Positions 11,641 through 22,560 of a DNA stretch of 64,000 bases are shown piece by piece; position 1 is the stretch's first letter; each line of letters opens with the position of its first letter. Below the pieces are notes generated by a model that made no database searches, was not told the DNA's origin, and saw only the letters and a program-made list of their open reading frames with translations. The stretch covers positions 100,698-164,697 of the forward strand of contig BGZK01001367.1 of NCBI GenBank assembly GCA_005406025.1, given 5' to 3'. A program made the position numbers and the translations under genes. Source of the DNA: Eumeta japonica. Its lineage: Eukaryota > Arthropoda > Insecta > Lepidoptera > Psychidae.

Positions 11641-12538
11641 ATTTTATTTTCAGCTTTGTAAATTGAACTACTTATATATATATTGTGTTTGCATTTACAC
11701 ATTTTATAACCTGCTTTTTTCAAATTTTTGGCAAATAGAGATAACTACGAAAGCAATTAAAACATACTTTAAATTTAGATAATAATTGTAATCTCTGACT
11801 ATTACTTAGAGCAAGAAATGACAATCTTGTAATTTATGATCAATACCGCATTTGGGACAAGACTTAGATAAAATTGTATTATTTCTAATATCATTAGATT
11901 CCAGTAATGATATCATATTTTAAATAGTAATATTTGCATTTTCATCACATCGACCTTTGTATTCTTCCCATTCATGAAATGTTTTTGTGTCTAATTTGTA
12001 TGTAATAATATAAATAAGTAAATTATCCTAATAGGCTCACCTAATAACACTAAGCATCTCAATTTTTTTGTTTAATCGATCAATTAATCGCTTTAAAATC
12101 ACAGACGACTCTTTTATGATTGATTTTATATTGAATATTCCGATTTGTAATATTGTATCAATAAACGGTTGTTTTTAAATAGGTTGCAAAGAAGGTTCCA
12201 AAAAGGTTCCAAGCAACGTCATAATTATTAGAAGAGAACTCAATGGCCTGTTTTACCATAGCAGAAGTCCCTTTCAAAGAATTTATTATTTAATGGAACT
12301 TATTTATTTTATTAATTTCACCTTCGGTGAACTTAGATGAACTTATGTGAATCTGAACTTAGGTGATTGAATTGTAGGTAATTTAACAGGCTTACGAAGT
12401 CGAGTTGACCTACTCAACTGATTTACTTACTATATTGTGTCAGCATACCGCGTGTCTTGAACAGTGCCTCATAATAAATTGACTCGAAATCATTATGGAC
12501 TTCTCTTATATTTGCAAAATATTATTAACTGTCCCTTA
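11641..12538. other. AT-rich non-coding DNA
   Basis: Nothing recognisable except a short imperfect reiteration around 12325-12365 (GTGAACTTAGATGAACTTATGTGAA-like). Confidence 0.5.
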
Positions 12539-12541
12539 TAA

Positions 12542-12804
12542 GGGGCCATTCATAAATTACGTCACACGTTTTTCAACGAAATGTGACAATGCGTGACAAG
12601 GAGCAGGTCAAAAGCTTTGTGACATCAAATCCGAAATACGAAAACGAAAAAGGTTTATGTCTTTTGTTTTGTCCAATATTTAAAGTATTTTTAACAATAA
12701 AAATTGTAAAACTGCTGTTTTCATTTTCGTATGACTACCTATGACAAGAAAGGGGAGGGCTCAAAATCCTTATAATTTATATGACATAATTTATGAATGG
12801 CCCC
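12542..12804. mobile_element. PIF/Harbinger-like MITE, 263 bp
   Basis: Complete non-autonomous DNA transposon. The left terminus GGGGCCATTCATAAATTA at 12542 is matched in inverse at the right end, 12781-12804. The inverted repeats are 24 bp with two mismatches. The element is flanked by a direct TAA at 12539-12541 and 12805-12807, the 3 bp TWA-type duplication made by PIF/Harbinger transposases, and G-rich starts are common in that superfamily. The interior has no coding frame but has subterminal inverted words (ATACGAAAACG versus CATTTTCGTATG). It would depend on a transposase supplied elsewhere. Confidence 0.8.
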
Positions 12805-12807
12805 TAA

Positions 12808-13690
12808 CCAGCCCGTTTTTTGATTAATTCCTTTTCGTCGGGCATTGCGGGAAACAATTTGATCTGAAACATTAAAAAAAATAAAGAAAACTAGATCTTA
12901 TAATAAATCAAAGGTTATCTTTAAAATCAAGAAATATCACACACTGATAAATGTACTTATAACTCTTATTTCATTTACTAAAGGGAGGTACTTATAGTTG
13001 CAATAATATAATTAACCAAAGGTATTTATAATTTTAATTCTTGAAATATTATTACTTATTGAATTACAAATCTATTCCAATTACGTACCTTATATCTTAC
13101 AATAATTTAGTAACCTCAGAGTAAATATTCATGACTTTTTATATAAAATTGTATGTAATTTTATTGCATGTAAAGCTAACGCAAAATATAATAATGAATA
13201 ATATTTAATTGCTTATAAGTGGGTTATAAGCAGTTATTATTGCATATGTAATTAAATCAAAATTACCAATATAAAATATTGGTAATTTTAATTTAATTAC
13301 GTGTTAAATTATTAATGTAATTTACAGTTTGAAATAAATCAATATAATTATAATTACTATACCTATTTGCAAACTCAAAGTGATAATTAGGCTGTGACAA
13401 TGATTTTAAATATATGGTTTCAAACAAGATAATAATTTAAAAACTTTAACTACGCAATACGGCAAAATTATAAAATAACACATTCACTAGACTAAATAAT
13501 CATTATTCCGGTTAAATATTACCTGAATATTAAAGATTGTTGGATTATAATAAGAAATAAAACCATTTAACAGCACGTATTAATTCTGCTATTCTTTATT
13601 TTTCAAATTTTTTGATGTTGTCGGCGTAATTTTGGTATCCAAATTTATTCTCCAATAATACAATCCAGTTTTGCTTGACTCACAACGTTT
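12808..13690. other. very AT-rich DNA with palindromes
   Basis: No coding signal. Contains GCTTATAA-GTGGG-TTATAAGC at 13211-13231 and a 25 bp stem hairpin at 13248-13300, listed separately. Confidence 0.5.
13248..13300. repeat. 25 bp stem hairpin
   Basis: Left arm 13248-13272, loop AAA, right arm 13276-13300. The arms are inverse copies with one mismatch (core AAAATTACCAATAT / ATATTGGTAATTTT). Could be a decayed MITE or a cruciform-prone AT palindrome. Confidence 0.75.
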
Positions 13691-14260
13691 GGCTTGAAGG
13701 GCCATTTTCAAATATTTGTAATAGCACAGTCAATTAGAAGCAGAGAAATATTTTTGAGTACAAAATAATAAAATTAGAAGAGTAAACATATATTAAGTAT
13801 GCCATCCAACGAGAGAATTGCTTTAGGGCTTCAGCTTCAGGCGTCAACGCGTTCAACACAACCTGATAATTCACTTCCTTGCATTTTTTGTATTAACACA
13901 TTCAAATACGGTATATAGCCCTTGCCATATAACTTTCTTTTACCGAAACGTTTAAATACATAAAATGGCAAATTTTGAATTTCAGTTGGGATTTTATTGT
14001 AAAAGTGCACACATTGGCTATTGAATGATTTAATATTTTTTATTGAGTGTATTGCAATGCTAATATGTATTGCGATGCTAAAGTTAATAAATTAATTTCC
14101 TCAAATTTTTATCTGAGAGCTGCTATTGTTTTCTGGTTATAAAAAGCAAGATATAGATCGCTTCTATAGCACGAAAATTGCGTTAATACCGGCTGCACGT
14201 CCTCATAACAAAATTCCATAGATAATGGAACCTAATTCCAAATGAACTGAAATAAACAAA
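13691..14260 (-). mobile_element. jockey-like LINE fragment (copy 4)
   Basis: Minus-strand piece of the jockey-like family. At 13920-14025 (minus) the C-terminus reads VHFYNKIPTEIQNLPFYVFKR in substance, the conserved last block of these proteins. At 14160-14220 the upstream block reads YGILL.GRAAGINAIFVL. The UTR part at 13725-13870 matches copy 3. The extreme 3' tail is not visible, so this copy is truncated at both ends. Confidence 0.65.
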
Positions 14261-15029
14261 TTGCGGACATACAATAGAAATGCACTGTGACGACTCTTGA
14301 CATAACTCCTCTGTTTTATCGAATGCATTTTAACTAAAAATTCCAGTCTCCAATTTAACGAAATCTACGTCGATGCACGATTGTCTTACAGACTTGCATT
14401 TCCTGCTGATTTTCGTTTTCCACTTTTCGCGTCAGTTTATACTTATTTTAACACGTATGCGTAGATTTCGTAACCAGCTGCCGTTTTAAAGGTCTAGGTC
14501 AAACCGCCGATGAAAATTTAACATTTCATGTTTCAGATTGGAATTTGTCAATAGAAGTTCGTTAGCTGCTTTTAACTATGCACAATTTCCCAAAACGTTT
14601 TTTTAAACGTCTGTTTTCAAAGTTTTATTATGTAACGCAATTTGTATAATATGTTTTATGGAACCAATATTAATAAAAATTAATAAAAGTATTGTACATG
14701 TATGGCAAAATAAAAGTATATGCTTTCAGTATTAGGAAATGCGCTTATTTACCTCGTTTGCCTATTGCGTATATTTTAAGATATTCCATATATTCGTGTT
14801 TATTTGTTTTATGTATTTTATAATTGAAAAAAATCGCAGTACAATATTAAAATATTAATGTACAGAATCTGTTTTTAAGGAATAAACTACAGTCGCGTGT
14901 CAGAGCTGAAACATACCAGTTTTTTTTTAAATTTTTCATTGGACGATAATTCTACAGTATATCACATAATAATATTAATATATAGTTATTAAAAATAATT
15001 TAATAAAGATTTAAATAATAGAAGTTTTA
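14261..15029. other. AT-rich non-coding DNA
   Basis: No gene or repeat boundary recognised. Confidence 0.5.
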
Positions 15030-15099
15030 TTGGTAGAAACAGCAACAACAAAATTATATTCTAAATATGTGTCAGCTGACCGTATACATACAATACGGC

Positions 15100-15745
15100 C
15101 TTTAAATCCTCAGACAGAATATTATTGTAGCGGCGCAGTCCACTCAGAAAGTTGGACGATAAAAAAGCGAACCTCGAACGGGTCCAATAAAAACGGCCAA
15201 TATAAATATAGTCCGTTTAAGTGTAACGGTCCCCTATATACCCTCGATTTGTATGTGTTTACTTCCAGCGAGCGCTTTTTTTTTTCATACATCAAACGGG
15301 GTCGTATTCTGCGTGCGGATAAATCTCGTTCTCGGCCAACCCTCAATCGGTCCGCTCTCAAAGTGAACGGGATAAAGCTACACATGTTTTTGTACTAGTG
15401 AAACTTTCATTTTTATCGGCGTCGGCGCGGGCCAGCGCGGAGGGGTCGGTGGAGGGCGGCAGAGGGGGGGGGGAGAGAAAACAACAAAAGCCCCTCCCCG
15501 AGAGCTCCGGCGGCCGGCGCCGTTGTTACACTGACCCAGATTTAAGATTAATTTTTCGCGGCTTGTCGAGATAAAAAGGAGTTTCCATCGCGCGATAAAA
15601 AAAAGTTTCGCCTGGGGTCACCGTGACCGTGTCACTTGAAAGCGCCGCCTTCGGGACGGCCGCGGGCGCCGGCCGGAAACAAATGACGCTTTCTTAACCG
15701 TCCTCGAATATACGTCACGTAACCTCCGGATAAGAATCTAATTGT
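15100..15745. promoter_or_regulatory. large GC-rich island 4
   Basis: The strongest composition shift in the first third of the window. It has CpG-dense DNA at 15410-15535, including a run of G at about 15466-15474 and GCTCCGGCGGCCGGCGCCG. It also holds the perfect inverted repeat GGTCA-CCG-TGACC at 15616-15628, and GCCGCGGGCGCCGGCCGG near 15660. An open frame at 15030-15398 (122 codons, with an opposing 87-codon one) has no known domain. The nuclear-receptor half-sites spaced by 3 bp are suggestive only. Candidate regulatory element or non-coding first exon. Confidence 0.35.
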
Positions 15746-15779
15746 ACGACAGGACTTGAAGTGGTGGGAAATGAATGCG

Positions 15780-16350
15780 ATAATCTAATGTGTTTTATTA
15801 GTTTTTTTTTGTCTATGAGAAGGCAGTAAATAGGACAATTTGTTTTTTCGCATTGATGTCATCTCCATCGGTTTTGAATCTTGACATTGATTTTTAAATA
15901 TGACCGCTCAAGGCGTTAACGTAAAATAATTTATATTTATATCATGGTCGTTAGTTCCAATATATATGTTGTAAATAATATTTTTATTTGGTTATTTAAT
16001 TTGAACGTTTTTTTTACCATTGAAAGAAAAATAATTATTTTTTAGAGAAGTATAATTTTATGCAAAAAACATGGGGTTGTAATAGGGTCGCATGTTATAT
16101 TATTAGAATCAATAAATTACTCACTTCAATCTTGAGAAAACTCTACAATCATGAGAGAAATTATATTAAAAGTTTTTATTGTGTTCCTATTTATGTGTTT
16201 GTTTGACGGAAATTTTATGACGTGCATTTTATGTTACTTTTATATTATCATTCTAAAAAATCACGAACATCCTAATGTTTAAGGTATAGATATCATGAAT
16301 ATCTCATCTTTTCTTTGTTTAAAAACGATCTACGAGGTTGCATAACAAGA
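15780..16350. other. AT-rich non-coding DNA
   Basis: Nothing recognisable. Confidence 0.5.
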
Positions 16351-16359
16351 TATATGGAA

Positions 16360-16402
16360 TTCTTTGACGGCTGATGACGATCTGTCATCAGCCGTCAAAG
16401 AA
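16360..16402. repeat. perfect 19 bp stem hairpin
   Basis: TTCTTTGACGGCTGATGAC at 16360-16378, a 5 nt loop GATCT, and the exact inverse at 16384-16402. The stem is GC-richer than its surroundings. It is too short for a typical insect pre-miRNA (about 60-100 nt); it may be the core of a foldback element. Confidence 0.85.
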
Positions 16403-16439
16403 CTGTTACTTAATATGTTTAACCGTGGTTGTAATTAGA

Positions 16440-16640
16440 GCATTTTGACGCTATGAGGAAACGACGGTGGCCAAGTGATCAGCATGCCGTCTTCGTACTC
16501 GATGGTCTTATGTCATGCCGGGTGTTGTCGCCACTGATGTGGTGATGCTTAAGCGATCGTTATTAACCCCCTCAATCGGCTTTGGGCCCGCGTGAGAGGC
16601 GTGCAATCCGAGGCCTTCAACTTATAAGAAAAGCGCGATC
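16440..16640 (+). repeat. GC-rich SINE-like block
   Basis: A 200 bp block of raised GC with sharp edges. GTGGCCAAGTGATCAGCATG near 16467 resembles an RNA polymerase III A box of a tRNA-derived SINE. It is followed by GCCGGGTGTTGTCGCC and GGCTTTGGGCCCGCG. I do not see a convincing B box, so this is tentative. Confidence 0.25.
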
Positions 16641-17639
16641 ACATATTTTATAGTGACCTGTTAAAAATCTACTGACACACATTTGGCGTTAACCTGACAG
16701 CATTCCAAGATACGGGAAACTTTATAAAGATTTCATAAATCCATTCAAGTCCATTTATTTATGACGTAGAATTTCCGATACATCTGCACGCAACGGGCTA
16801 TGATCTGAAACAGCTGTCGTAAGAGCAAAAGTCACGATAGTGCTTGGGACGATACTAGATTTATAAGACGTATAAATTTCATAAGTCAAGGAAGATTGAT
16901 ATAGATTATAGATTAGATATAGAATAGATATATCGAGAATATAGAGTAAAGATTAAAACATCCATAAAATAGTCAGGAAGTTATTTTTCTATTAAACATT
17001 GATTCTACGTTGAGGCAAAATCACAAAAAAATATTTGCGGTTCATTGTACTCAAAATTCCAAAAATGCTCAACTCAGCTCTATTTATGGATGGCCAACAA
17101 TTAATTTTAAAATCTTTCACAAGATTTATAAAAGTACAAGATAGTAGCGTATATCGGACAAACTTCCATATATACAGACAGATGATATTTAAAAAAAAGT
17201 ATATTTTTTTGAAAGATGGACTTTACAATAATAATGTATGTTTTATAGATTTCCGGAATGTTGCAAATTTCACGGTATAGTTTTTCCTATAATATGACAG
17301 TATTACTTTATTAATAACTTTGATACCAAAATTACAAAAAAGTTTAAGAGTCTGATTAAGACTGATCAAGTTGCCAATTTGTCAAAACTGCATAGGACTG
17401 TATATTTGTACTTATTTCAATTATTTTTTTCTGTAAAAAGAATCACGACACAAAAAACCATTGCTTTGCTCATAACGCCATAAAAATTGTTTTGTCTACC
17501 CGTTTTCAATATTTTCTTTCTTCAACGGTATTTACAATTTTGCGTTTCTCAATGCTATAACAGTATTTGCATACGTAATAAATAATATCAAAAAAATAAT
17601 AACTTTTATCTTCCGAACCTATAGTTAGGATAGCCGCTG
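16641..17639. other. AT-rich non-coding DNA
   Basis: Short tandem ATAGATTAGATATAGA-like sequence near 16905-16945. An 81-codon frame at 17035-17280 has no recognisable domain and is composed as expected by chance. Confidence 0.45.
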
Positions 17640-17890
17640 TTTAATCGACGTGGGAATTTGTGTAACTCCCAGAAATAACCCAGATAACGGGGTAAGCGTT
17701 AACTGCATCGTCTCTTGGGATTAATAGACTGTACTCGTCCGGAACACCTCTCGCGCCGCCTGACACAACACGCGGCGTGTAAACAAACCCGCCGGTGATA
17801 CATCTACGACGCTTCCGTACCTCAACGTGTAAAACGCACCGCGGTGTCATTACATTATGACCCGTTTTGCACAACTGATACCGGTGAGGC
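17640..17890. promoter_or_regulatory. GC-rich island 5
   Basis: CpG-rich 250 bp (CCTCTCGCGCCGCCTG, GACGCTTCCGTACC). A 77-codon minus-strand frame (17641-17874) is open across it, with no known domain. Could be a conserved non-coding element or a decayed exon. Confidence 0.25.
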
Positions 17891-20486
17891 GTGCCGTTTG
17901 TTTTTACGACTCATACATCCTTTTTGATATATTCCACTGGCGTTATGGATATGTTTTGGAGCGTGACTTCCTCTTCTAGATTGCCTGTCGTAGTGAATGA
18001 ACCTCCAGGCTTAAAAATGAGATCGCGCTTCAGATTTGGTATTATGTCATTATGATATATAGCGTACGGCTAGTAACTAAATGACCATAGTGAGCATAAA
18101 TTTAAGATCTAGTTGAACTCGTACTTCCATCTATAAGTACATAAACCCTCAGGTAATAACGGTTTTGTTAACTCTGTAGAATGGGAGGAAGTGAAAGGAG
18201 GAATATTTATCCACGTAGCGTGATTTTTGGTTATAATCAGGTGAAATAAGAGCATTTATTAAGGACGTGGTCGGTTCTATGCCGACTCCCGTGGAAATAA
18301 TAATCTTAGTAGGAATGACTTACATATCTCGAATAATATATAACTGCCACAAAATAACTTGTACAGAGCAGCGGAAACCATGTGCAGATCCGCTTTAGAA
18401 CTTAAAAACTCATAAACTACCTTAACAAGAAAACACAAATATCAAATCAGATTAAAAACATAACTTTACTTATAGGGTTGAGTATCCAAAAAATAAAACC
18501 GCAATCGTATAATACAATTCACTTTATTTATGTTTACAGCTAATCTACTAGATTGACTAACTTTGTTTTGAAACATCGTGAGTTTGAATTTTGAACAAAA
18601 TAGGTAATCCTTCCTCATAATATCCCATACCTCCCCCATAACTGTGGTATTTCAACACATACTTACGTTAAATCAAAAATTTTAAGAATCACACATTTTT
18701 TGGTCATAAACCTCGAAATCATATCAAAATAATTGTATTAAAGAAGCTATAAAGAACGCATTCTTTAAATTCATTTTTACGTGACCTATATTATTTTTAT
18801 ATGCGTGTCTTGTTTTTAATTAAAATAAACAATTTTCGTTAAATGATTTTGTATACAAGTCAATTTTTACTGATTTCATTATGTTCTAGATTAATAATAA
18901 TAAAGATGTATTCAGTTAACTCAAGATATTGATCAATTTACTCAAACCAATTTGAAAAAGATCTAAGAATATTTCTTTAACTTATCTATATCACGTATAA
19001 CATAAATTTAGACTTTCTGTCTGAAGTTTTTTTTTGTCAAATGTGATAAATATTGTTTTTATGATTTACTGATTCCAATTGTAGCGTTTTTACAATTTTA
19101 GTCTCTGTCTGTCTATCTGTTGTATATCCTTTTATAACTTGCGAAAAGTTTGATCGATAGTGATAAATACTATTTCACAGTTAGAACGTGAGATTGCGCA
19201 AGCGATAGGATATAACATGATGGATCTTATCTTGCATCTTTTCTCAAATATTTATAAAGTCCTATCATAAAAACTATCAAAGTTGTTCTAAAAAAGAATT
19301 TTAGAGCAACTTTGATATTTACCATAACAAAAATATATAATTGAAAACATACTTATATAAAATATAAAATAATATAGATACAACCCTAGTAAATGCTTGG
19401 ACAGACTGTAAGTGTGGGCGCGATAGGATGGCCGGCCACGCAGCGCGCTGTGGGACAGTAATTACGTGTCAGCTCGGTTGCCCATTTCCAAAACCAAGCA
19501 GTTGACTTGATACAATTTTTTCAGGAGAGCCAAAAAGCATGTTTTTAATAGCCTTTGAAATCTAAGCAATTTTTATGAATTGTACAAAGTGTACTACACA
19601 CTAGAGAATACATTATTCGCTATATACTGATTGTTATAATATTAGATTTTGTTAAATAGCGCATACTTTAAATAACTTATTGTCGATCATTTTGTTTTTC
19701 CATCAATATATAGGTATCAGATCACATATTCATAACACAGCAATTAACTTTGCTATGTTTTTTTGGGAATACAGACTTTTCGACAAACGAATTATTAATA
19801 CATATCAATTTGTTTATAAATTTAGTTTTTTGAAGAAAAAATATAAAAAGCATGCTGAACACAATAAAAACGAAATGCAAATGACAAATTTATTTTTATC
19901 TATTTATTAATAAAAAGCAATTTAATACAAATCTTCTTGTAATAAATTCTTCACTAATTGTTAAATCATTTGAATTGTTGTTTCCGATCTAAGAATGCCA
20001 ATAGTCTCTATGAATGATTGGTATAATTGGAACATGTTTCTCTAAAATCCCATTTTCTTTTAATGTTTATTGCCGCGTGGATTTGCAAAACGCTTTGGAC
20101 GTGAATCAATAAAGATTTTTTTCGAAAGTCATGTTCAGTGTATGGCTGATTAAAATCTGTTTTGTGAAAAAGGTTCCGCGATCCCTTTCCAAATTTCACT
20201 TCGACTACAGTATTTAAGACGAAATGCTTATGGGGGTCGACTATCTTAATTTTTTTGAATAGTAACTTTTTTTTTGCTATGTATGAAAATTCTCCACTTC
20301 AGCGACTTCTCATGTACGTCAGTTTTTACGAATTAGATTTTTATAATCGTTGATATCACGCACTTCACATTGATGTTTAAATTTAATTTCTGTGTTTTAG
20401 TGGACTACGTTTTTTGTCATGTATATGTGCCTTTTCGTTAAGTATTTGAAAATAAGATAATTAATGTTACCATTATAGTACACTAC
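17891..20486. other. AT-rich non-coding DNA
   Basis: Mostly low-complexity sequence. It contains the hairpin at 19275-19317 and a small GC-rich patch at about 19415-19490 (GATGGCCGGCCACGCAGCGCG). Frames at 19680-19910 and 20008-20199 (minus) show no recognisable domain. Confidence 0.45.
19275..19317. repeat. 19 bp stem hairpin
   Basis: TATCAAAGTTGTTCTAAAA at 19275-19293, loop AAGAA, and inverse arm 19299-19317 with a single G:U-type position. Similar arm and loop size to the hairpins at 16.4 and 56.1 kb. Confidence 0.8.
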
Positions 20487-20881
20487 TTAATACATACTAT
20501 AAATATTTTCATTGCTTGCTGCAGCTGTTGTATTGCCCAATATATTTTCAATAAAAAAAAAGGATCATTAAGAGAATCATCACTGGAATATAAATCGAAT
20601 AAATTCAAAAGGTCATCATTGACATGATCTTCAACTAGCGAAAAATTTTCAAAATCACAATCTTTTGAAGTTCCAGGTTTAGGGTCAATATAATCGATAA
20701 TGACAGGTTATATATTATCATCTTGAATTTGTATATCTGATTCACAAAAAACAAATGCTTCATTGGATTGCATTGAACAGTTATCATTGTTCTATGGTCT
20801 TCCAAACAACTTTGAGTATTGACAATTAACGATGTCCCAGAAATTACAACTGTTGCATTAGAATCAGCATAAGATTGTGAA
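20487..20881 (-). pseudogene. broken coding-like exon, acidic protein
   Basis: On the minus strand a TTTTATTTCAG acceptor-like site precedes an open stretch from 20881 beginning SQSYADSNATVVISGTS. After about 45 codons a one-base frameshift is needed to continue as SNEAFVFCESDIQIQDDN. Then comes an in-frame stop, then about 75 open codons including YIDPKPGTSKDCDFENFS and LLNLFDLYSSDD, ending at a stop at 20487-20489. The acidic, Ser/Asp-rich composition is unlike the Phe/Leu/Tyr/Lys-rich chance frames of this AT-rich DNA. I do not recognise the family; a decayed transposase or host-gene fragment are both possible. Confidence 0.35.
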
Positions 20882-20998
20882 CTGAAATAAAATTAATTAT
20901 TAAATATTTATTGATTAAAAGTAAGTACTTTTGGAAATAAAAAAAATGTAATTTTAATAAAATGCAGCCATAAAGTTTGAAATTAACAGTATAGGTTA

Positions 20999-21109
20999 CA
21001 ATAACCTTTCTGACAGAAGTATACATCTACCTACGCAGGTAGGTAGGTTGGTAGATAGGTAGAATATACCTACGTAGGTAGCTGTATATTTCTGTCAGGT
21101 AGGTTATTG
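20999..21109. repeat. foldback with 43 bp inverted arms
   Basis: Arms 20999-21041 and 21067-21109 are inverse copies with 5 mismatches. They share CAATAACCT, CTGACAGAA, TATACA and CTACCTACG. The 25 bp spacer and inner arms are made of GTAGGTAGGTTGGTAGATAGG, a GTAG-type simple repeat. It sits directly upstream of the plus-strand LINE. Possibly a microsatellite-bearing MITE, with no obvious target duplication. Confidence 0.75.
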
Positions 21110-22560
21110 GCGTTTATCTTTTATAAGTATCTAAATAAGGTATTTCCTGATTTGATGAAAGAAAGTAAAATAATTTCATTATTTAAAGGCGATAGTGCAT
21201 CAAATTCTTACGCCTTTAGGTCTAAATCTATACTCTACTAACACTTAGTAAGATTTTCGAAAATCAATTATTAGTTCATTTTTATACTAATAAATGAATG
21301 TCTAAAATACAGTTTGATTTTTTTCGAGGTCGTTCAAAAACCAATGCTGACGTTGAGCTTCTACAATATATTTTTAAAGCCTAATAGGATTCGCAAGATA
21401 CAATTGGCATATTTTGCAATTTGTTCAAAGTATTTGATTGTGTTTATCATCAAACTCTAATCAGAAATTTACGTCACTATGGAGTAATAGGCCAGGCATT
21501 CGGCTTTCTAAAACTATATTTGAGTAACAGAGTTCAGAGAGTTGATTTCAAAGGCATGAAATCATCTGCATCTGTAGTCCAGATGGATGTTCCACAGGGA
21601 TCAATTCTTGGTCTCTTTCTCTTTTTAGTATATATAAATGACTTACCTTCCCTTATTAAAAATGTTTATGAGATGTTTGTGAGATAGTACTGTTTGCAGT
21701 TGATTTTTTTACTCAAAGTTAAAAAATAACAACCTTAATGAAATGAAAACAAAGTGTTTAAAATTCCCCCTTCCAAATGTAAGATATGAATCAGGAAATA
21801 TTTCAATACGTAACGATGAGAATCCCTAAGAATACGGTAGTATTAACAAGCTCCATGGGATCCTCGTATCAATAAGTTGACGAAAAGTCTCGGCTCTGCC
21901 GCCAATGCAATCAAAAGACAAGACATTTGTCAGACATCGAAGCCGCTAGATTAGTTTATTCTGTCTATTTCTATAACCTGATGTTGCATGGTATCTTGCT
22001 CTGGGGACATACCGCGGACATTCATAGAATTTTAGTGCTGCAGAAGCAGGCCCTTCGCGTGATTTTCAAACTCGGATCTCGTCTATCTTTTAAAAATAAG
22101 TTTGCGGAAATGGAATTTTAATTCTGGCATTCCATTTTATATATGAAAATATTATAATAGTAAAAAACATATGTAATATAAATGTTCAAAATAGTGATCG
22201 GCAAAAACTCAGTACTATAAATAAAAATAAACTGTGTTTACATGTCAGTCGACTACGCAAAGTCACAAATTCGTTTAGGGGGCTCTGTGTGGCCATGTTC
22301 ACTAGGATCCATGTGGGTATACAAGATTTACCCTTATATAAATTTAAGAGCATTATTATACAATTATTCAATAACAAAGAGTATTTTACAATTTTCGAAT
22401 ATTGAAATCACAAATATCCATGGGCGCCTCGAGTTGTCACCGGCCTGTTTCATCCACCAATTGTTTTGCTTTTATTTTGGTTGTAGATAATGAAATTACA
22501 AAGAGCTAGTTTCTTGCTCGTTCTTCTTAATTCCCTCAATATTTTTTTAATTTTCAAAGA
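21110..22560 (+). mobile_element. jockey-like LINE, RT to 3' UTR (copy 5)
   Basis: The only plus-strand copy of the jockey-like family, and the longest. Reverse transcriptase: SKIFEKII near 21250, FDFFRGRSKTNADVELLQYI near 21313, then an open frame 21421-21687 with LFKVFDCVYHQTLIRNLRHYG, VPQGSILGLFLFLVYINDLPS and the start of the catalytic FADD region near 21695. The C-terminal domain at 21927-22121 contains YNLMLHGILLWGHTADIHRI. It resumes in another frame at 22195-22403 with NKNKLCLHVSRLRKVTNSF and LPLYKFKS, ending at a stop. The 3' UTR continues to about 22560. Frameshifts and an internal deletion after the RT core make it inactive. Confidence 0.8.

Noticed and set aside
15030..15398. 122-codon frame as a protein gene
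   Set aside because: No recognisable domain; the opposite strand is also open, as expected in a GC-rich island.
16360..16402. microRNA precursor
   Set aside because: 43 nt is too short, the stem is perfect and the arms match no miRNA seed I recognise.
20999..21109. Telomere-type repeat
   Set aside because: The repeat is GTAG/CTAC based, not the insect TTAGG unit.
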